From Lachnospiraceae bacterium (lineage in GTDB: Bacteria > Bacillota > Clostridia > Lachnospirales > Lachnospiraceae): DNA of 64,000 nucleotides. The stretch's first letter is position 1. Every line of letters starts with the position of its first letter. Below, in pieces: positions 1-8,771 of the stretch. A model generated the notes under the pieces. It worked only from the letters and a program-made list of their open reading frames with translations. It did not search any database and was not told where the DNA came from. Position numbers and translations under genes: made by a program. The stretch is taken from the NCBI GenBank assembly GCA_022794255.1, contig JAAWEL010000018.1, positions 1-64,000 on the forward strand, given 5' to 3'.

Positions 1-23
1 AATTCCTTCGGGAATTTTTTTTT
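1..23 (+). terminator. Rho-independent terminator at window edge
   Basis: Six-base stem AATTCC/GGAATT closed by a TTCG tetraloop and followed by nine T residues. It must end a transcript that enters from the left of the window. The stem may extend beyond base 1, so the hairpin may be truncated. Confidence 0.75.
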
Positions 24-63
24 ATCACCATATGCGGCGGAAACAGATAATAAAAGAAGTCAC

Positions 64-142
64 GCGGGTGTGGCGGACTGGCAGACGCACCAGCCTTAGG
101 AGCTGGCGGGTAACCGTGCAGGTTCAAGTCCTGTCACCCGCA
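64..142 (+). tRNA. tRNA-Leu (anticodon UAG)
   Basis: Acceptor arms GCGGGTG and CACCCGC pair over seven bases and are followed by discriminator A. The anticodon stem CCAGC/GCTGG encloses the loop CTTAGGA, giving anticodon TAG (Leu, CUA codons). A class II variable arm follows, then the T arm with TTCAAGT. The 3' CCA is not encoded. The next tRNA begins only 3 bases downstream, so the two are one transcript. Confidence 0.95.
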
Positions 143-145
143 TCT

Positions 146-217
146 TGGGCTATAGCCAAGCGGTAAGGCACAGGACTTTGACTCCTGCAGTCGCTGGTTC
201 GAATCCAGCTAGCCCAG
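146..217 (+). tRNA. tRNA-Gln (anticodon UUG)
   Basis: 72-nt cloverleaf with acceptor TGGGCTA/TAGCCCA and discriminator G. The anticodon loop ACTTTGA carries TTG, which reads Gln CAA. The T loop is TTCGAAT. CCA is not encoded. It is transcribed with the preceding tRNA-Leu and ends at the strong terminator just downstream. Confidence 0.95.
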
Positions 218-221
218 TTTG

Positions 222-268
222 AAAAACCTGATAAATACGGTGTTTATACCGTATTTATCAGGTTTTTT
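222..268 (+). terminator. Terminator of the tRNA-Leu/tRNA-Gln transcript
   Basis: Long AT-rich inverted repeat (AACCTGATAAATACGGT against ACCGTATTTATCAGGTT) with a short loop and a run of T. It lies directly after tRNA-Gln and can also act on the opposite strand downstream of the LysR gene. Confidence 0.9.
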
Positions 269-297
269 GCATTGTACCCGGCGGTGGAGGGGAGAGA

Positions 298-1209
298 TCA
301 GGGAATCTGCCCAAGGGACAAGGTATGCTTTTCCGACAGATAATCAATGACTGCTTGCATCTGAGGGGAGAGCCATTTGTCATGGTGGTAGAGAAGCTGC
401 TTCCAGATGTCGATCTCAAAATCATTTATATGAAGATAACGGATAGAGCCGGATACGACAGCTTCCTTTGTCACATAGTCAGGGAGAAAGGATATACCCA
501 TTCCCTGCTCCACAAGGCGGCATATCAGGTCTGCGTTTCCGGTTTCCAGGACCGGATGGATTTCTAAGGAGAGGGAGGCCAGTTTTTCATCCATAATCCG
601 CCGGTAGCTCATCCCCTTTTCGGTGAGGAGAAAGGGATGAGCAGTCAGTTCCTTTAAGGAGAGGGATTTTCCCTTTGGAAGGGATATCCTGGTTCCTGCC
701 ACAAAATGAGCGCTGACTTTTTCCTCGCTGGCAATCCGGTAAGTCCGGTCATAGATATGCTTGTCAAGTGTGTATACCATATCCACTTCGTTCTGATTTA
801 AAAGACGGAACATTTCTTCTGTACTGGCGGAGATAATCTTCAGCGTGATTCCGGGAAACTGATTCCGGAACAAGAAAAAATCATCCTTTAAAAGCCAGCT
901 GCACAGAGAGTCGGCCATGGCAATGCGGATATGGCCGTGTACATCTGGCTTTTTGTGAAGCTGTCTTTCCAGTTCTTGAGTCAGTTGGCGGATCTGGTGG
1001 GCATATTCCAAAACCTCCCGTCCCTTTCCGGTCAGAGAGACGGTGTGATTGATCCGCTCGAAGAGTGGGAAGCCCAGGCTTTTTTCCATCTGCTGGATCT
1101 GAAAGGACACGGTGGATTGGGAATAGCCGGATTTTTCGGCAGCTCTGGTAAAACTGGAAAGCTCGGCAACCTGTATAAAAGTTTCCAGATTTTTTATGTC
1201 TATATGCAT
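298..1209 (-). CDS. LysR-family transcriptional regulator
   Basis: 303 aa. The N-terminal winged helix-turn-helix spans about residues 4-62, with typical features: an AAEKSGYSQSTVS recognition region and a LGFPLFER turn. A periplasmic-binding-protein-like effector domain follows (about 90-295). The reading frame stays open far upstream, but LysR proteins begin just before the HTH, so the ATG at 1209 is chosen; AAAGGAA lies about 16 bases upstream. The gene is divergent from the NSS symporter at 1350 with about 140 bp between the starts, the usual layout for a LysR protein that controls its neighbour. The effector is unknown. The symporter substrate (an amino acid or amine) is a guess for the ligand. 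Confidence 0.9.
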   Translation of the reverse strand: MHIDIKNLETFIQVAELSSFTRAAEKSGYSQSTVSFQIQQMEKSLGFPLFERINHTVSLTGKGREVLEYAHQIRQLTQELERQLHKKPDVHGHIRIAMADSLCSWLLKDDFFLFRNQFPGITLKIISASTEEMFRLLNQNEVDMVYTLDKHIYDRTYRIASEEKVSAHFVAGTRISLPKGKSLSLKELTAHPFLLTEKGMSYRRIMDEKLASLSLEIHPVLETGNADLICRLVEQGMGISFLPDYVTKEAVVSGSIRYLHINDFEIDIWKQLLYHHDKWLSPQMQAVIDYLSEKHTLSLGQIP

Positions 1210-1249
1210 ATAATCGAATTTTTCGTTCCTTTCTATTGGGATTATTAAT

Positions 1250-1278
1250 TTTACAAATGAATATCTGTAGTATATAGT
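1250..1278 (+). promoter_or_regulatory. Predicted sigma-A promoter for the NSS symporter
   Basis: TTTACA (1250-1255), 17-bp spacer, TATAGT (1273-1278), reading toward the symporter. It lies in the LysR/symporter divergent region, where a LysR activator would bind. A weaker ribosome site and the LysR start lie on the other side. Confidence 0.55.
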
Positions 1279-1349
1279 AAAAGAATAGAAATAGCAAGAA
1301 AACTGGTTTCGTTTGAAAAGGAATAATGGAATGGAGGAAGAGTGAACGT

Positions 1350-2711
1350 ATGAAAAAGGAAACCGGGGGTAAAGTGTCTGCAGGGCAGAAAGAGAAGGTT
1401 CATCAAAATGGCGGTTTTCAGAACTCCCTGGGATTTGTTCTTGCCTGTGTGGGCTCGGCGGTGGGCATGGGTAATATCTGGTTGTTTCCGTACCGTCTGG
1501 GGCAGTATGGCGGTGCGGCATTTTTGATCCCTTATTTTTTGTTTGTGGCATTGTTTGGATTGGTGGGACTTTCTGCAGAATTTGCCATTGGACGGCGGGC
1601 AGGTACCGGGACACTGGGCTCCTATGAATATTGCTGGAAAAGCCGGGGAAAAGGAAAACTTGGATACGCTTTGGGCTGGATTCCTCTTATGGGCTCTCTG
1701 GGGATTGCTATCGGCTATTCGGTGATTCTGGGGTGGGTTTTGCGCACCCTGGCAGCCGGAGTTACAGGAAAGCTGCTTTTGGTGGATCCGGGGAGCTTTT
1801 TCGGGGAGATATCCTCGGCCTTTGGCAATATCCCTTGTCATGGGGCTGTAGTGGTGCTTGCCTGTGTGCTTTTGATTGTGGGAGCCACAAAGGGGATCGA
1901 GAAGGTGAATAAGGTGCTGATGCCTGCTTTTTTCATTCTCTTTGTGATTCTTGCCGTGCGGGTGTTTTTTCTGGAAGGTTCAACAGATGGCTACCGCTTC
2001 CTTTTTATTCCAAAGTGGGAGTATCTGCTTCGGACAGACACCTGGGTGATGGCTATGGGACAGGCTTTTTTCTCCTTGTCCATTACTGGTTCCGGAATGA
2101 TTGTCTATGGTTCTTATTTGGGGAAAAATGAGGACATCCCAAAGGCATCGGTAAACACAGCGATTTTTGATACCCTGGCGGCAATGCTGGCAGGCCTGGC
2201 GATTATGCCGGCTGTGTTTGCATTTGGCATCGAGCCGGCCAGTGGACCGCCTCTGATGTTTATCACCCTGCCGCAGGTATTTGCCCAGATGCCGCTGGGG
2301 AATCTTTTTGCAGTGTTTTTCTTTGTCTCCGTGGCCTTTGCGGGGATTACCAGCCTGATTAATATGTTTGAAGCTGTATGTGAGTCCTGGCAGACCCGGT
2401 TTGGCATGTCACATTCGGCTATGGCAGCTGTGTGCGGGGTGGTGGCCTTTGGTGTGGGTGTGTTTATGGAGGATGGGGACAAGGTGGGAAAGTGGATGGA
2501 TTTTATCACCATTTTGGTGGTTCCCTTTGGAGCGCTCTTAGGAGCCATCTCTATCTATTATGTACTTGGCTGGAAGGAAATAAAGGAGGAGCTTTCCTGC
2601 GGCAGGAAAAAGCCGGTGGGAGCGTGGTTTGAAGGCCTGGGGAAATATGTGTATGTTCCTTTAGCTGTTTTTGTTTTTGTGCTGGGGATTGTGTATGGGG
2701 GAATTGGATGA
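1350..2711 (+). CDS. Neurotransmitter:sodium symporter (NSS/SNF) family transporter
   Basis: 453 aa integral membrane protein of the LeuT fold. The TM1 hallmark GSAVGMGNIW is at residues 35-44. About 11-12 hydrophobic segments follow, as usual for bacterial NSS proteins. It should import an amino acid or related amine with Na+. The Arg of the canonical WRFP motif after TM1 (extracellular gate of LeuT) is Leu here (WLFPYR), a variant shared, from memory, by some clostridial members. The ATG at 1350 is chosen over the one at 1326 because GGAGGAAG sits about 12 bases upstream of it, whereas the earlier ATG overlaps that ribosome site. The gene ends at a strong terminator and is probably controlled by the divergent LysR protein. 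Confidence 0.92.
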   Translation: MKKETGGKVSAGQKEKVHQNGGFQNSLGFVLACVGSAVGMGNIWLFPYRLGQYGGAAFLIPYFLFVALFGLVGLSAEFAIGRRAGTGTLGSYEYCWKSRGKGKLGYALGWIPLMGSLGIAIGYSVILGWVLRTLAAGVTGKLLLVDPGSFFGEISSAFGNIPCHGAVVVLACVLLIVGATKGIEKVNKVLMPAFFILFVILAVRVFFLEGSTDGYRFLFIPKWEYLLRTDTWVMAMGQAFFSLSITGSGMIVYGSYLGKNEDIPKASVNTAIFDTLAAMLAGLAIMPAVFAFGIEPASGPPLMFITLPQVFAQMPLGNLFAVFFFVSVAFAGITSLINMFEAVCESWQTRFGMSHSAMAAVCGVVAFGVGVFMEDGDKVGKWMDFITILVVPFGALLGAISIYYVLGWKEIKEELSCGRKKPVGAWFEGLGKYVYVPLAVFVFVLGIVYGGIG

Positions 2712-2730
2712 AAACGGTCAATGGATTTTT

Positions 2731-2770
2731 GGCGGGCGGCGATTGGTATAAGCTGCCCGCTGGTTTTTTA
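2731..2770 (+). terminator. Terminator after the NSS symporter
   Basis: GC-rich stem (GCGGGCGGC at 2732-2740 with GCTGCCCGC at 2752-2760) followed by GGTTTTTTA. It separates the convergent symporter and MBL hydrolase genes and overlaps the last bases of the latter. Confidence 0.75.
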
Positions 2771-3796
2771 TATTTTTCCCCAGTAAAGGGTTTCACCTGT
2801 CCATGTCCGGGAAATCTCTTTTTTATCATACAGGTACTCCAGACAGGAAAATGTCTTGGAGATAATCATTTTTGTCTGCATAATATCTTTCCAACCAAAT
2901 TCATCCTCCGCGCCGTAGGCTAAAAAAGCAACTTCCCGAATCGTCATGGGCTGGTTTTGCGATTGCACAATCTGACGGATTTTATCTAGCTTTTTTGTGT
3001 ATTTATCCAGGATATTTTCAGGAACCGTACCATCACAGCGGTAGGCTCTTTTGTGGGCAGGATGAATCATGTAGCCTTTGTAAAGGGCCTTAAAGTTTTC
3101 CAGAGACCGGAAATAATAATCCAAAAGATGCTCATCCGGGTAGGCGGTGCCTACAATGGGAACAATGCCGTCAATAAGCTGGTCTGCGGGAAAAACGAGA
3201 TGGTGTTCCTTATCGATTAGACCCATCTGTCCGTATGTGTGGCCTTTTAAATGGATAGCATTTAAATGGTAGTCTCCATAAGAAAACTTCATGCCGTCAC
3301 GAATGGGGATATACCGGTAGTTTTTTAATTCATTAAACATAGATTCCTTTGTTTCCTGCTGAATTTGGCGGTTCAGCTCCATAAAACGCTTCCAGAGAAC
3401 CGGGGTCTTTTCCTCTGTGATTCCTACAGTGGACAAAACATGAACCTGTTCCTCCATGGCTTGCGGATTGTTGTTATAGTACAGGCAGTCATAAAGATGG
3501 CGATCTTCCTCGGGATTCATGAAGATCCGGGCGCCCCGGTCTGCATAAAAATTGGCAAGACCTGTGTGATCATGGTGTTTGTGGGTGAGAAAAATATCCA
3601 GATCATCATAGCGGATCCGGTGCCGGATCAGAAGCTCGTCCATGATTTTCTTGTTTTCTTTTGTTCGATAGCCGGTGTCGATCATCAGGCTTCTGCAGCT
3701 GTCTTTTCCTGGAATCAGGAATATATTGATTATCGTGGAACGGCTGATGCCATTACACAGCTGGATCTGGAATAATCCGGGATAGATTTCAGTCAT
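2768..3796 (-). CDS. MBL-fold metallo-hydrolase
   Basis: 342 aa soluble metallo-beta-lactamase-fold enzyme. The dinuclear metal motif HxHxDH is seen as HKHHDH at residues 72-77, and later metal histidines are likely in HLKGHTYGQMG and in IHPAHKRAY. A C-terminal helical segment of about 100 residues resembles the winged-helix extension of clostridial glyoxalase II-like proteins (SdsA/LACTB2 type). The start is supported by AAGGAGG 12 bases upstream. The substrate cannot be told from sequence: thioesters such as S-lactoylglutathione analogues, or other esters, are possible. It stands alone, convergent with the symporter and divergent from the ABC exporter operon. Confidence 0.85.
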   Translation of the reverse strand: MTEIYPGLFQIQLCNGISRSTIINIFLIPGKDSCRSLMIDTGYRTKENKKIMDELLIRHRIRYDDLDIFLTHKHHDHTGLANFYADRGARIFMNPEEDRHLYDCLYYNNNPQAMEEQVHVLSTVGITEEKTPVLWKRFMELNRQIQQETKESMFNELKNYRYIPIRDGMKFSYGDYHLNAIHLKGHTYGQMGLIDKEHHLVFPADQLIDGIVPIVGTAYPDEHLLDYYFRSLENFKALYKGYMIHPAHKRAYRCDGTVPENILDKYTKKLDKIRQIVQSQNQPMTIREVAFLAYGAEDEFGWKDIMQTKMIISKTFSCLEYLYDKKEISRTWTGETLYWGKI

Positions 3797-3976
3797 GGTA
3801 TTGGTTGGCCTCCTTGAACATAAGGGCAGCCTTATTGCGGCCGCCGCAGGTAGACGGAAATGCTGTTTTCGCTACGATTATAGCAGCTTTTTCGGGGGAA
3901 GTAAAATATAAATTAGCCTGGAGAAAGGGATTTTAGATGTATTCCGGCGAAATATGATGGAGCCACAGAAAAACCA

Positions 3977-4004
3977 TTGCTTTTTGCGGCTTTTAAGGTA
4001 AAAT
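3977..4004 (+). promoter_or_regulatory. Predicted promoter for the ABC exporter operon
   Basis: TTGCTT (3977-3982), 16-bp spacer, TAAAAT (3999-4004), upstream of the GTG start at 4044. Between promoter and gene an 11-bp direct repeat GGATGAGCCTG occurs at 4014-4024 and 4034-4044; the second copy provides the purine-rich ribosome site. Confidence 0.45.
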
Positions 4005-4043
4005 GAATATAAAGGATGAGCCTGACAAAGAGAGGATGAGCCT

Positions 4044-5807
4044 GTGAAGAAAATATTTATTTACTATTTAAGACCGTTTTATCTGCGGATGGTCTGGGGA
4101 TTTGTTATAAAATTTGCCGGCACGCTGATGGATCTGCTTTTGCCGTGGGCGTTAGCTTATATGATTGATACGGTGATTCCCGCCAATGGAAGGCGGGAAA
4201 TTCTCTTGTGGGGGATTTTTATGCTGGTCTGCTCCCTTCTTGCAGTGACTTTCAGCGTGGTGGCTAACCGGATGGCATCCCGGGTGGCTGGGGATGCCAT
4301 CTATGTGATCCGGCGAGATCTGTTTGCCAAGGTGATGATCCTGTCGGACCGACAGGTGGATGAGCTGACCCGCCCGTCCCTGATCTCCCGTCTGACTGCA
4401 GACACTTATAATGTTCATCAGATGCTTGGCCGCGTTCAGCGTTTGGGAGTACGGGCCCCGATTTTATTGATCGGGGGAATTGCGATGACCTTGATGCTGG
4501 ACAGAGCGCTGGCCGGGGTTTTGCTGACAACTCTGCCGCTTTTGACTTTGGTAGTAGTGATTGTGTCAAAAAGCAGCATCCCTTTATATGGAAAGCTTCA
4601 GGAAAGTCTGGACCAGTTTGTACGTCTGGTGCGGGAGGATATTGGAGGCATTCGGGTGATTAAGGCTCTGTCCCGGGAGGACTATGAGCGCCAAAGATTT
4701 GCCAGAATTAACCGGGAGGTTGTCAAGCGGGAGAAGAAAGCCGCCATGACAGCCTCTGTCACCAGTCCGGCTATGAATGTTCTTCTTAATCTGGGACTGG
4801 TGGCGGTGATTGTGGTGGGAGCGGTGCGGGTAAACAGGGGAGAGACTGAAGTGGGAAAGATTCTGGCCTTTATGACGTATTTCACGATTATTTTAAATGC
4901 GCTTCTCTCTATTTCACGCATGTTTGTTGTTTTGTCCAAAGCGGCGGCATCTGCAGCACGGATTGGAGAGGTGCTGGATGGAAGGGACGAGAAGGTGTGG
5001 GAACGGATAAAAATGCCTGAGGAGGAAAAGCAGTGCCTGCCGGCTAAAGAGGGTCCGGTACCACATATTGTTTTCGAACATGTGTCATTTTCCTATAATA
5101 AAATCGCAGACAATCTCAATGATATCAGTTTTTCGCTGAAGCATGGGGAGACATTGGGGATCATCGGTTCCACCGGTTCCGGAAAAACTACGGTGGTCAA
5201 TCTTTTGATGGGCTTTTACAATGTTGATAAGGGAAGGATCCGAATAGATGGTCAGGATATCCGCACCATGGATTTGTCCCGGCTGCGCCGCCGTTTTGGG
5301 GCGGTTTTCCAGAATGATGTGTTGTTTGCAGGGGGGATTTATGAAAACATTGATATGGGACGGAAGCTTAAAAGAGAGCAGGTGAGGCAGGCGGTGAAAC
5401 ACGCAAGGGCAGAGGATTTTGTGGAGGAGAAAGGAGGAATCGGGGAAAAGCTGGATATACGGGGCGCCAATTTAAGCGGAGGGCAGAAACAGAGGCTGCT
5501 GATCGCCAGGGCCCTGGCTGGCTGCCCGGAAATTTTGATTTTGGATGATTCCTCCAGCGCCCTGGATTATCGGACAGACGCTGCTCTGCGAAAAGAGCTG
5601 AGGGAGCATTTTTTTAGTACTACCTGCATTATTATTGCCCAGAGAATCAGCTCTGTCATGGGGGCGGACCAAATCCTGGTGTTGGAGGAGGGCAGAATGG
5701 TGGGCTATGGAACCCATCAGGAGCTGGCTGAGAGCTGTGGCATTTATCAGGAGATCAGCCGTTCCCAGTTGGGAATCGGGGAGGAGGAAGTGTGTAGTGC
5801 ATCATAG
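4044..5807 (+). CDS. ABC exporter half-transporter, subunit with degenerate ATPase site
   Basis: 587 aa, GTG start. An N-terminal six-helix exporter domain (about 1-310) is followed by a nucleotide-binding domain. Walker A GSTGSGKTT is near residue 374, the signature LSGGQ is intact near 476, and Walker B is ILILDDSSSALD near 497. The catalytic Glu after Walker B is Asp, and the switch His is Gln (IIAQRISS, near 532). Both changes mark the degenerate-site subunit of heterodimeric multidrug exporters (BmrC/BmrD, LmrC/D and TM287/288 type). The partner gene overlaps by 11 bp. Substrate unknown: drug, peptide or lipid. Confidence 0.92.
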   Translation: MKKIFIYYLRPFYLRMVWGFVIKFAGTLMDLLLPWALAYMIDTVIPANGRREILLWGIFMLVCSLLAVTFSVVANRMASRVAGDAIYVIRRDLFAKVMILSDRQVDELTRPSLISRLTADTYNVHQMLGRVQRLGVRAPILLIGGIAMTLMLDRALAGVLLTTLPLLTLVVVIVSKSSIPLYGKLQESLDQFVRLVREDIGGIRVIKALSREDYERQRFARINREVVKREKKAAMTASVTSPAMNVLLNLGLVAVIVVGAVRVNRGETEVGKILAFMTYFTIILNALLSISRMFVVLSKAAASAARIGEVLDGRDEKVWERIKMPEEEKQCLPAKEGPVPHIVFEHVSFSYNKIADNLNDISFSLKHGETLGIIGSTGSGKTTVVNLLMGFYNVDKGRIRIDGQDIRTMDLSRLRRRFGAVFQNDVLFAGGIYENIDMGRKLKREQVRQAVKHARAEDFVEEKGGIGEKLDIRGANLSGGQKQRLLIARALAGCPEILILDDSSSALDYRTDAALRKELREHFFSTTCIIIAQRISSVMGADQILVLEEGRMVGYGTHQELAESCGIYQEISRSQLGIGEEEVCSAS

Positions 5808-7620
5808 CAGAAGTGAGGGGGCAGATGTGAGAGGGCCGGCTTTCCGATATCTGATGAAGCAACGGGGGACCTTGCGGCGGATGGCAGGTTATCTTCTGCG
5901 GGAGAGGCGGCTTTTGTTCCTGGGATTTTTTATGACGGCTATCAGCAATTCTTTAGCTCTTTTAGGACCTCTTTTGTCCGGGTATGCAGTGGATGCCATA
6001 GAGCCTGGGATCGGGCAGGTGGATTTTGAGCGGGTGTTTTTCTATGCCAGGTGGATGGTTATATTCTATGTCCTGTCCGCCATGCTGTCCTATGGATTGT
6101 CGGTATTAATGGTGACAGTAAGCCGAAGAGTGGTCAGAAGAATGCGTGAGGATGTGTTTGACCGGCTTTTATCTCTGCCAGTGGCCTATTTTGACCGTCA
6201 TCCTGCCGGGGATGTGATCAGCCGGATCTCCTATGACATTGATGTAGTAAATGAATCTCTTTCCAGCGATTTGATTCAGATGCTGACCACAGTGATCACT
6301 GTGGTTGGGGCCTTGCTGATGATGATTGTCATTTCCCCGTATTTGGTGCTGGTGTTTTGCTTTACGGTGCCATTGTCTGCTTGCATTACCAGGTTCATCA
6401 CCAGCCGGACCCGTCCCTTGTACCGGGCCCGCTCCAGAGCACTGGGGCGGCTCAATGGATTTGCGGAGGAGAAGGTAACAGGGCAAAAGACCATCAAAGC
6501 TTATTGTGGAGAGGAGATGGCAAAGGAACAGTTTGCGCAAATGAACCGGGAGGCGGTAGAGGCCTACTATAAGGCTGAGTACTACGGAAGTACCGTGGGG
6601 CCAATGGTGAATTTTATCAATAATCTGTCTTTGTCCCTGATTAGTGTTTTTGGAGCTTTTTTGTATCTTTTAGGAAGGATGAGGTTGGGGCAAATCTCTT
6701 CCTTTGTGCTGTATTCCAGGAAGTTTTCCGGGCCGATCAATGAGCTGGCCAACATTGTCAGCGATCTCCAGTCAGCGGTGGCGGCGGCAGAGCGGGTGTT
6801 TGGCCTGATGGATGAGCTGCCGGAGGAGGTGTCCGAAACTAATACACAGACAAACACTGGTGAGAGCGGCACGGAACAGAAGAAAAGGGATATTCGCGGC
6901 AGTGTGGAGCTGTCTCATGTGAATTTTGGATATGAGCCGGGGCAGATGGTTTTGGAGGATTTTTCCCTGCAGGTATGCCCTGGGGAGATGGTGGCTATTG
7001 CAGGACCTACAGGGGCAGGAAAGACCACCTTTATCAATCTGCTAATGCGGTTTTATGAACCTTTGTCTGGAAAAATTCTGGTGGATGAAAGAGATATCCA
7101 GGAGCTTGGCAGAAGAGAGCTTCGGGGATGCTATGCCATGGTTTTACAGGACACCTGGCTGTTTCATGGCACTATTTATGAGAATTTATCATATGGTCGG
7201 GAGAATGTGAGCCGGGAGGAAGTGATCGAGGCTGCAAAGGCGGCCCGGATCCATACCTTTATTATGCAGCTGCCTGATGGGTACGACACTGTGCTGCAGG
7301 AGGACGGGGCGAATATTTCCAAAGGACAAAAGCAGCTTCTGACGATTGCCCGGGCCATGCTGCAGGATTGCCGGATGGTTATACTGGATGAGGCCACCTC
7401 CAATGTGGATACCCGGACTGAGATTCAGATTCAGCAGGCCATGAGCCAGCTGATGAAGGGAAAAACCTGTTTTATTATTGCCCACCGCCTGTCCACCATA
7501 AGAAATGCAGACCGGATTCTTGTGGTAGATCGGGGAAAAGTGGTGGAGCAGGGAAAGCATAAGGAGCTTATGGAGAAAAAGGGGATTTATTATCAGATGC
7601 ATGAAGCGCAGAAAATGTAA
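5797..7620 (+). CDS. ABC exporter half-transporter, catalytic partner subunit
   Basis: 607 aa if it starts at the GTG at 5797, which lies 6 bases after GAGGAGGAAG and overlaps the previous gene by 11 bp; the frame is open further upstream but that part is only a shadow of the first gene. Six-helix exporter domain, then a nucleotide-binding domain: Walker A GPTGAGKTT (about 403), Walker B MVILDEATSN with the catalytic Glu (about 528), and switch His in IIAHRLST (about 561). The signature is ISKGQ instead of LSGGQ (about 507). It complements the first subunit exactly: the functional site uses this Walker A/B with the partner's LSGGQ, and the degenerate site the reverse. No T-run terminator is obvious before the convergent DMT gene. 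Confidence 0.92.
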   Translation: MHHSRSEGADVRGPAFRYLMKQRGTLRRMAGYLLRERRLLFLGFFMTAISNSLALLGPLLSGYAVDAIEPGIGQVDFERVFFYARWMVIFYVLSAMLSYGLSVLMVTVSRRVVRRMREDVFDRLLSLPVAYFDRHPAGDVISRISYDIDVVNESLSSDLIQMLTTVITVVGALLMMIVISPYLVLVFCFTVPLSACITRFITSRTRPLYRARSRALGRLNGFAEEKVTGQKTIKAYCGEEMAKEQFAQMNREAVEAYYKAEYYGSTVGPMVNFINNLSLSLISVFGAFLYLLGRMRLGQISSFVLYSRKFSGPINELANIVSDLQSAVAAAERVFGLMDELPEEVSETNTQTNTGESGTEQKKRDIRGSVELSHVNFGYEPGQMVLEDFSLQVCPGEMVAIAGPTGAGKTTFINLLMRFYEPLSGKILVDERDIQELGRRELRGCYAMVLQDTWLFHGTIYENLSYGRENVSREEVIEAAKAARIHTFIMQLPDGYDTVLQEDGANISKGQKQLLTIARAMLQDCRMVILDEATSNVDTRTEIQIQQAMSQLMKGKTCFIIAHRLSTIRNADRILVVDRGKVVEQGKHKELMEKKGIYYQMHEAQKM

Positions 7621-7642
7621 ATAAGATCCCCCTTGCATTCCT

Positions 7643-8536
7643 CTATTTTGCAGCGGCTTTTTTTAACTGGAGTCCTATGAGCCCTGTAACAAACATCACG
7701 GTTCCGGCAACAATATAGAAACTGACTGTTTCGTGGAAGAACAGCACACCCCAAAGAATCGCAAAGATTACCATGGTGCTTTGAAGAACCGGTACCATGT
7801 AAAAGGGGACCAGTAAAATGGCGCGGGCATTTAAGTAGAAGCCGATTCCAGTGATAAAGCCAAACATCAATATCCCTGCAATACAGCCTAAATCAGGCCG
7901 AATGTTAGAAAGCTCACCGCCAGACACGGCCGGAAACAGGGGAAGGAATGCCAGGATGCCGGACAAGGTGAAGATGGATAGGTTGCTGTCAATAATATCC
8001 ATCTGATCGGCAATCATTTTCTGGGACAACACATGGCAGCCGGCACATAGTCCGGAGAACACAAAAAGTCCTGTCAGAAGCATATTCTCCTGGAAAAAGA
8101 CTTCCAGAGACCGTCCGTTCCAGGAGATAAGCAACACTCCCATCACACACAAAAGGATGCAGAAAAGTTTTCTAAGAGGCAGCTTTTCCTTAAACAGAAA
8201 TACGCTGGACAAGGTAAGAAAGATCGTCTGTACCGGCTGTGTCACAATATTACCATAAGAGGGGCCGTGGGAGAGAGCGTAGTTTTCCGTCAGGTAGGCG
8301 GCCCACTTGACAATGGCTCCAAAGAAAATCCACCATATTACCGGCCTGGCGGTGGAGAGAAAGTCCTTAGGAAAGGGCTGCCGCTTGATGACTTTTAGCA
8401 GCAGGAGAAAGAATACCCCTATAAGAAAACGGAAAAAGGTTATAAAGGCAGGGCTGAAATAAGGGCTGGCCAGCTTGACGCAGGTGCCTCCAAAACTGAA
8501 CATCAAAGCGACACATAAAAGGTATACATATCCCAT
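7643..8536 (-). CDS. EamA/DMT-superfamily transporter
   Basis: About 297 aa with ten predicted transmembrane helices in two EamA repeats (about 1-135 and 150-290), typical of drug/metabolite transporters such as RhaT/YdcZ relatives. The ATG at 8536 is chosen because AGGAAA sits 7 bases upstream; an in-frame ATG at 8560 has no ribosome site. A TATACT -10-like hexamer lies on this strand at 8591-8596, with a poor -35. Substrate unknown. The gene is divergent from the TetR/RND operon, so it may share its regulators. Confidence 0.85.
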   Translation of the reverse strand: MGYVYLLCVALMFSFGGTCVKLASPYFSPAFITFFRFLIGVFFLLLLKVIKRQPFPKDFLSTARPVIWWIFFGAIVKWAAYLTENYALSHGPSYGNIVTQPVQTIFLTLSSVFLFKEKLPLRKLFCILLCVMGVLLISWNGRSLEVFFQENMLLTGLFVFSGLCAGCHVLSQKMIADQMDIIDSNLSIFTLSGILAFLPLFPAVSGGELSNIRPDLGCIAGILMFGFITGIGFYLNARAILLVPFYMVPVLQSTMVIFAILWGVLFFHETVSFYIVAGTVMFVTGLIGLQLKKAAAK

Positions 8537-8644
8537 GGAAGATTTCCTCGCTTTTCTCATTTTACTGTATTTGACAAAAAGGCTTGTAATAGTATAGCAT
8601 ATTTTGGCAGCAGATGGGAGAGTGGGAGCAGTGTTTCTTTCCGA

Positions 8645-8704
8645 TTGACAATATTTTTTTGCTGTGGTATTCTATGGAATATATTTAGATATTTTTCTAA
8701 ATAT
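8645..8704 (+). promoter_or_regulatory. Distal promoter of the efflux operon with ArsR-type operator
   Basis: TTGACA (8645-8650), 17-bp spacer, TATTCT (8668-8673). The predicted start falls next to a perfect 9-6-9 inverted repeat at 8681-8704 (arms ATATTTAGA and TCTAAATAT). The same 24 bases, reversed, form the presumed autoregulatory site of the SdpR-like gene at 51607-51630, where they also abut a -10 box. This is probably an ArsR-family repressor site. Confidence 0.65.
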
Positions 8705-8771
8705 TTAAATATATGTGATACTGAAGAGTATACATAATATGTTAAAAATTCTAAATTTTTTCTAACCTCTA

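Noticed and set aside
298-1614. Long 438-residue frame including the LysR gene
   Set aside because: The first 135 residues are low-complexity read-through of the opposite symporter gene; the LysR HTH starts right after the ATG at 1209.
4014-4044. 11-bp direct repeat before the ABC exporter as a mobile-element target duplication
   Set aside because: Too short, 20-bp period and overlapping the ribosome site; no transposase nearby.
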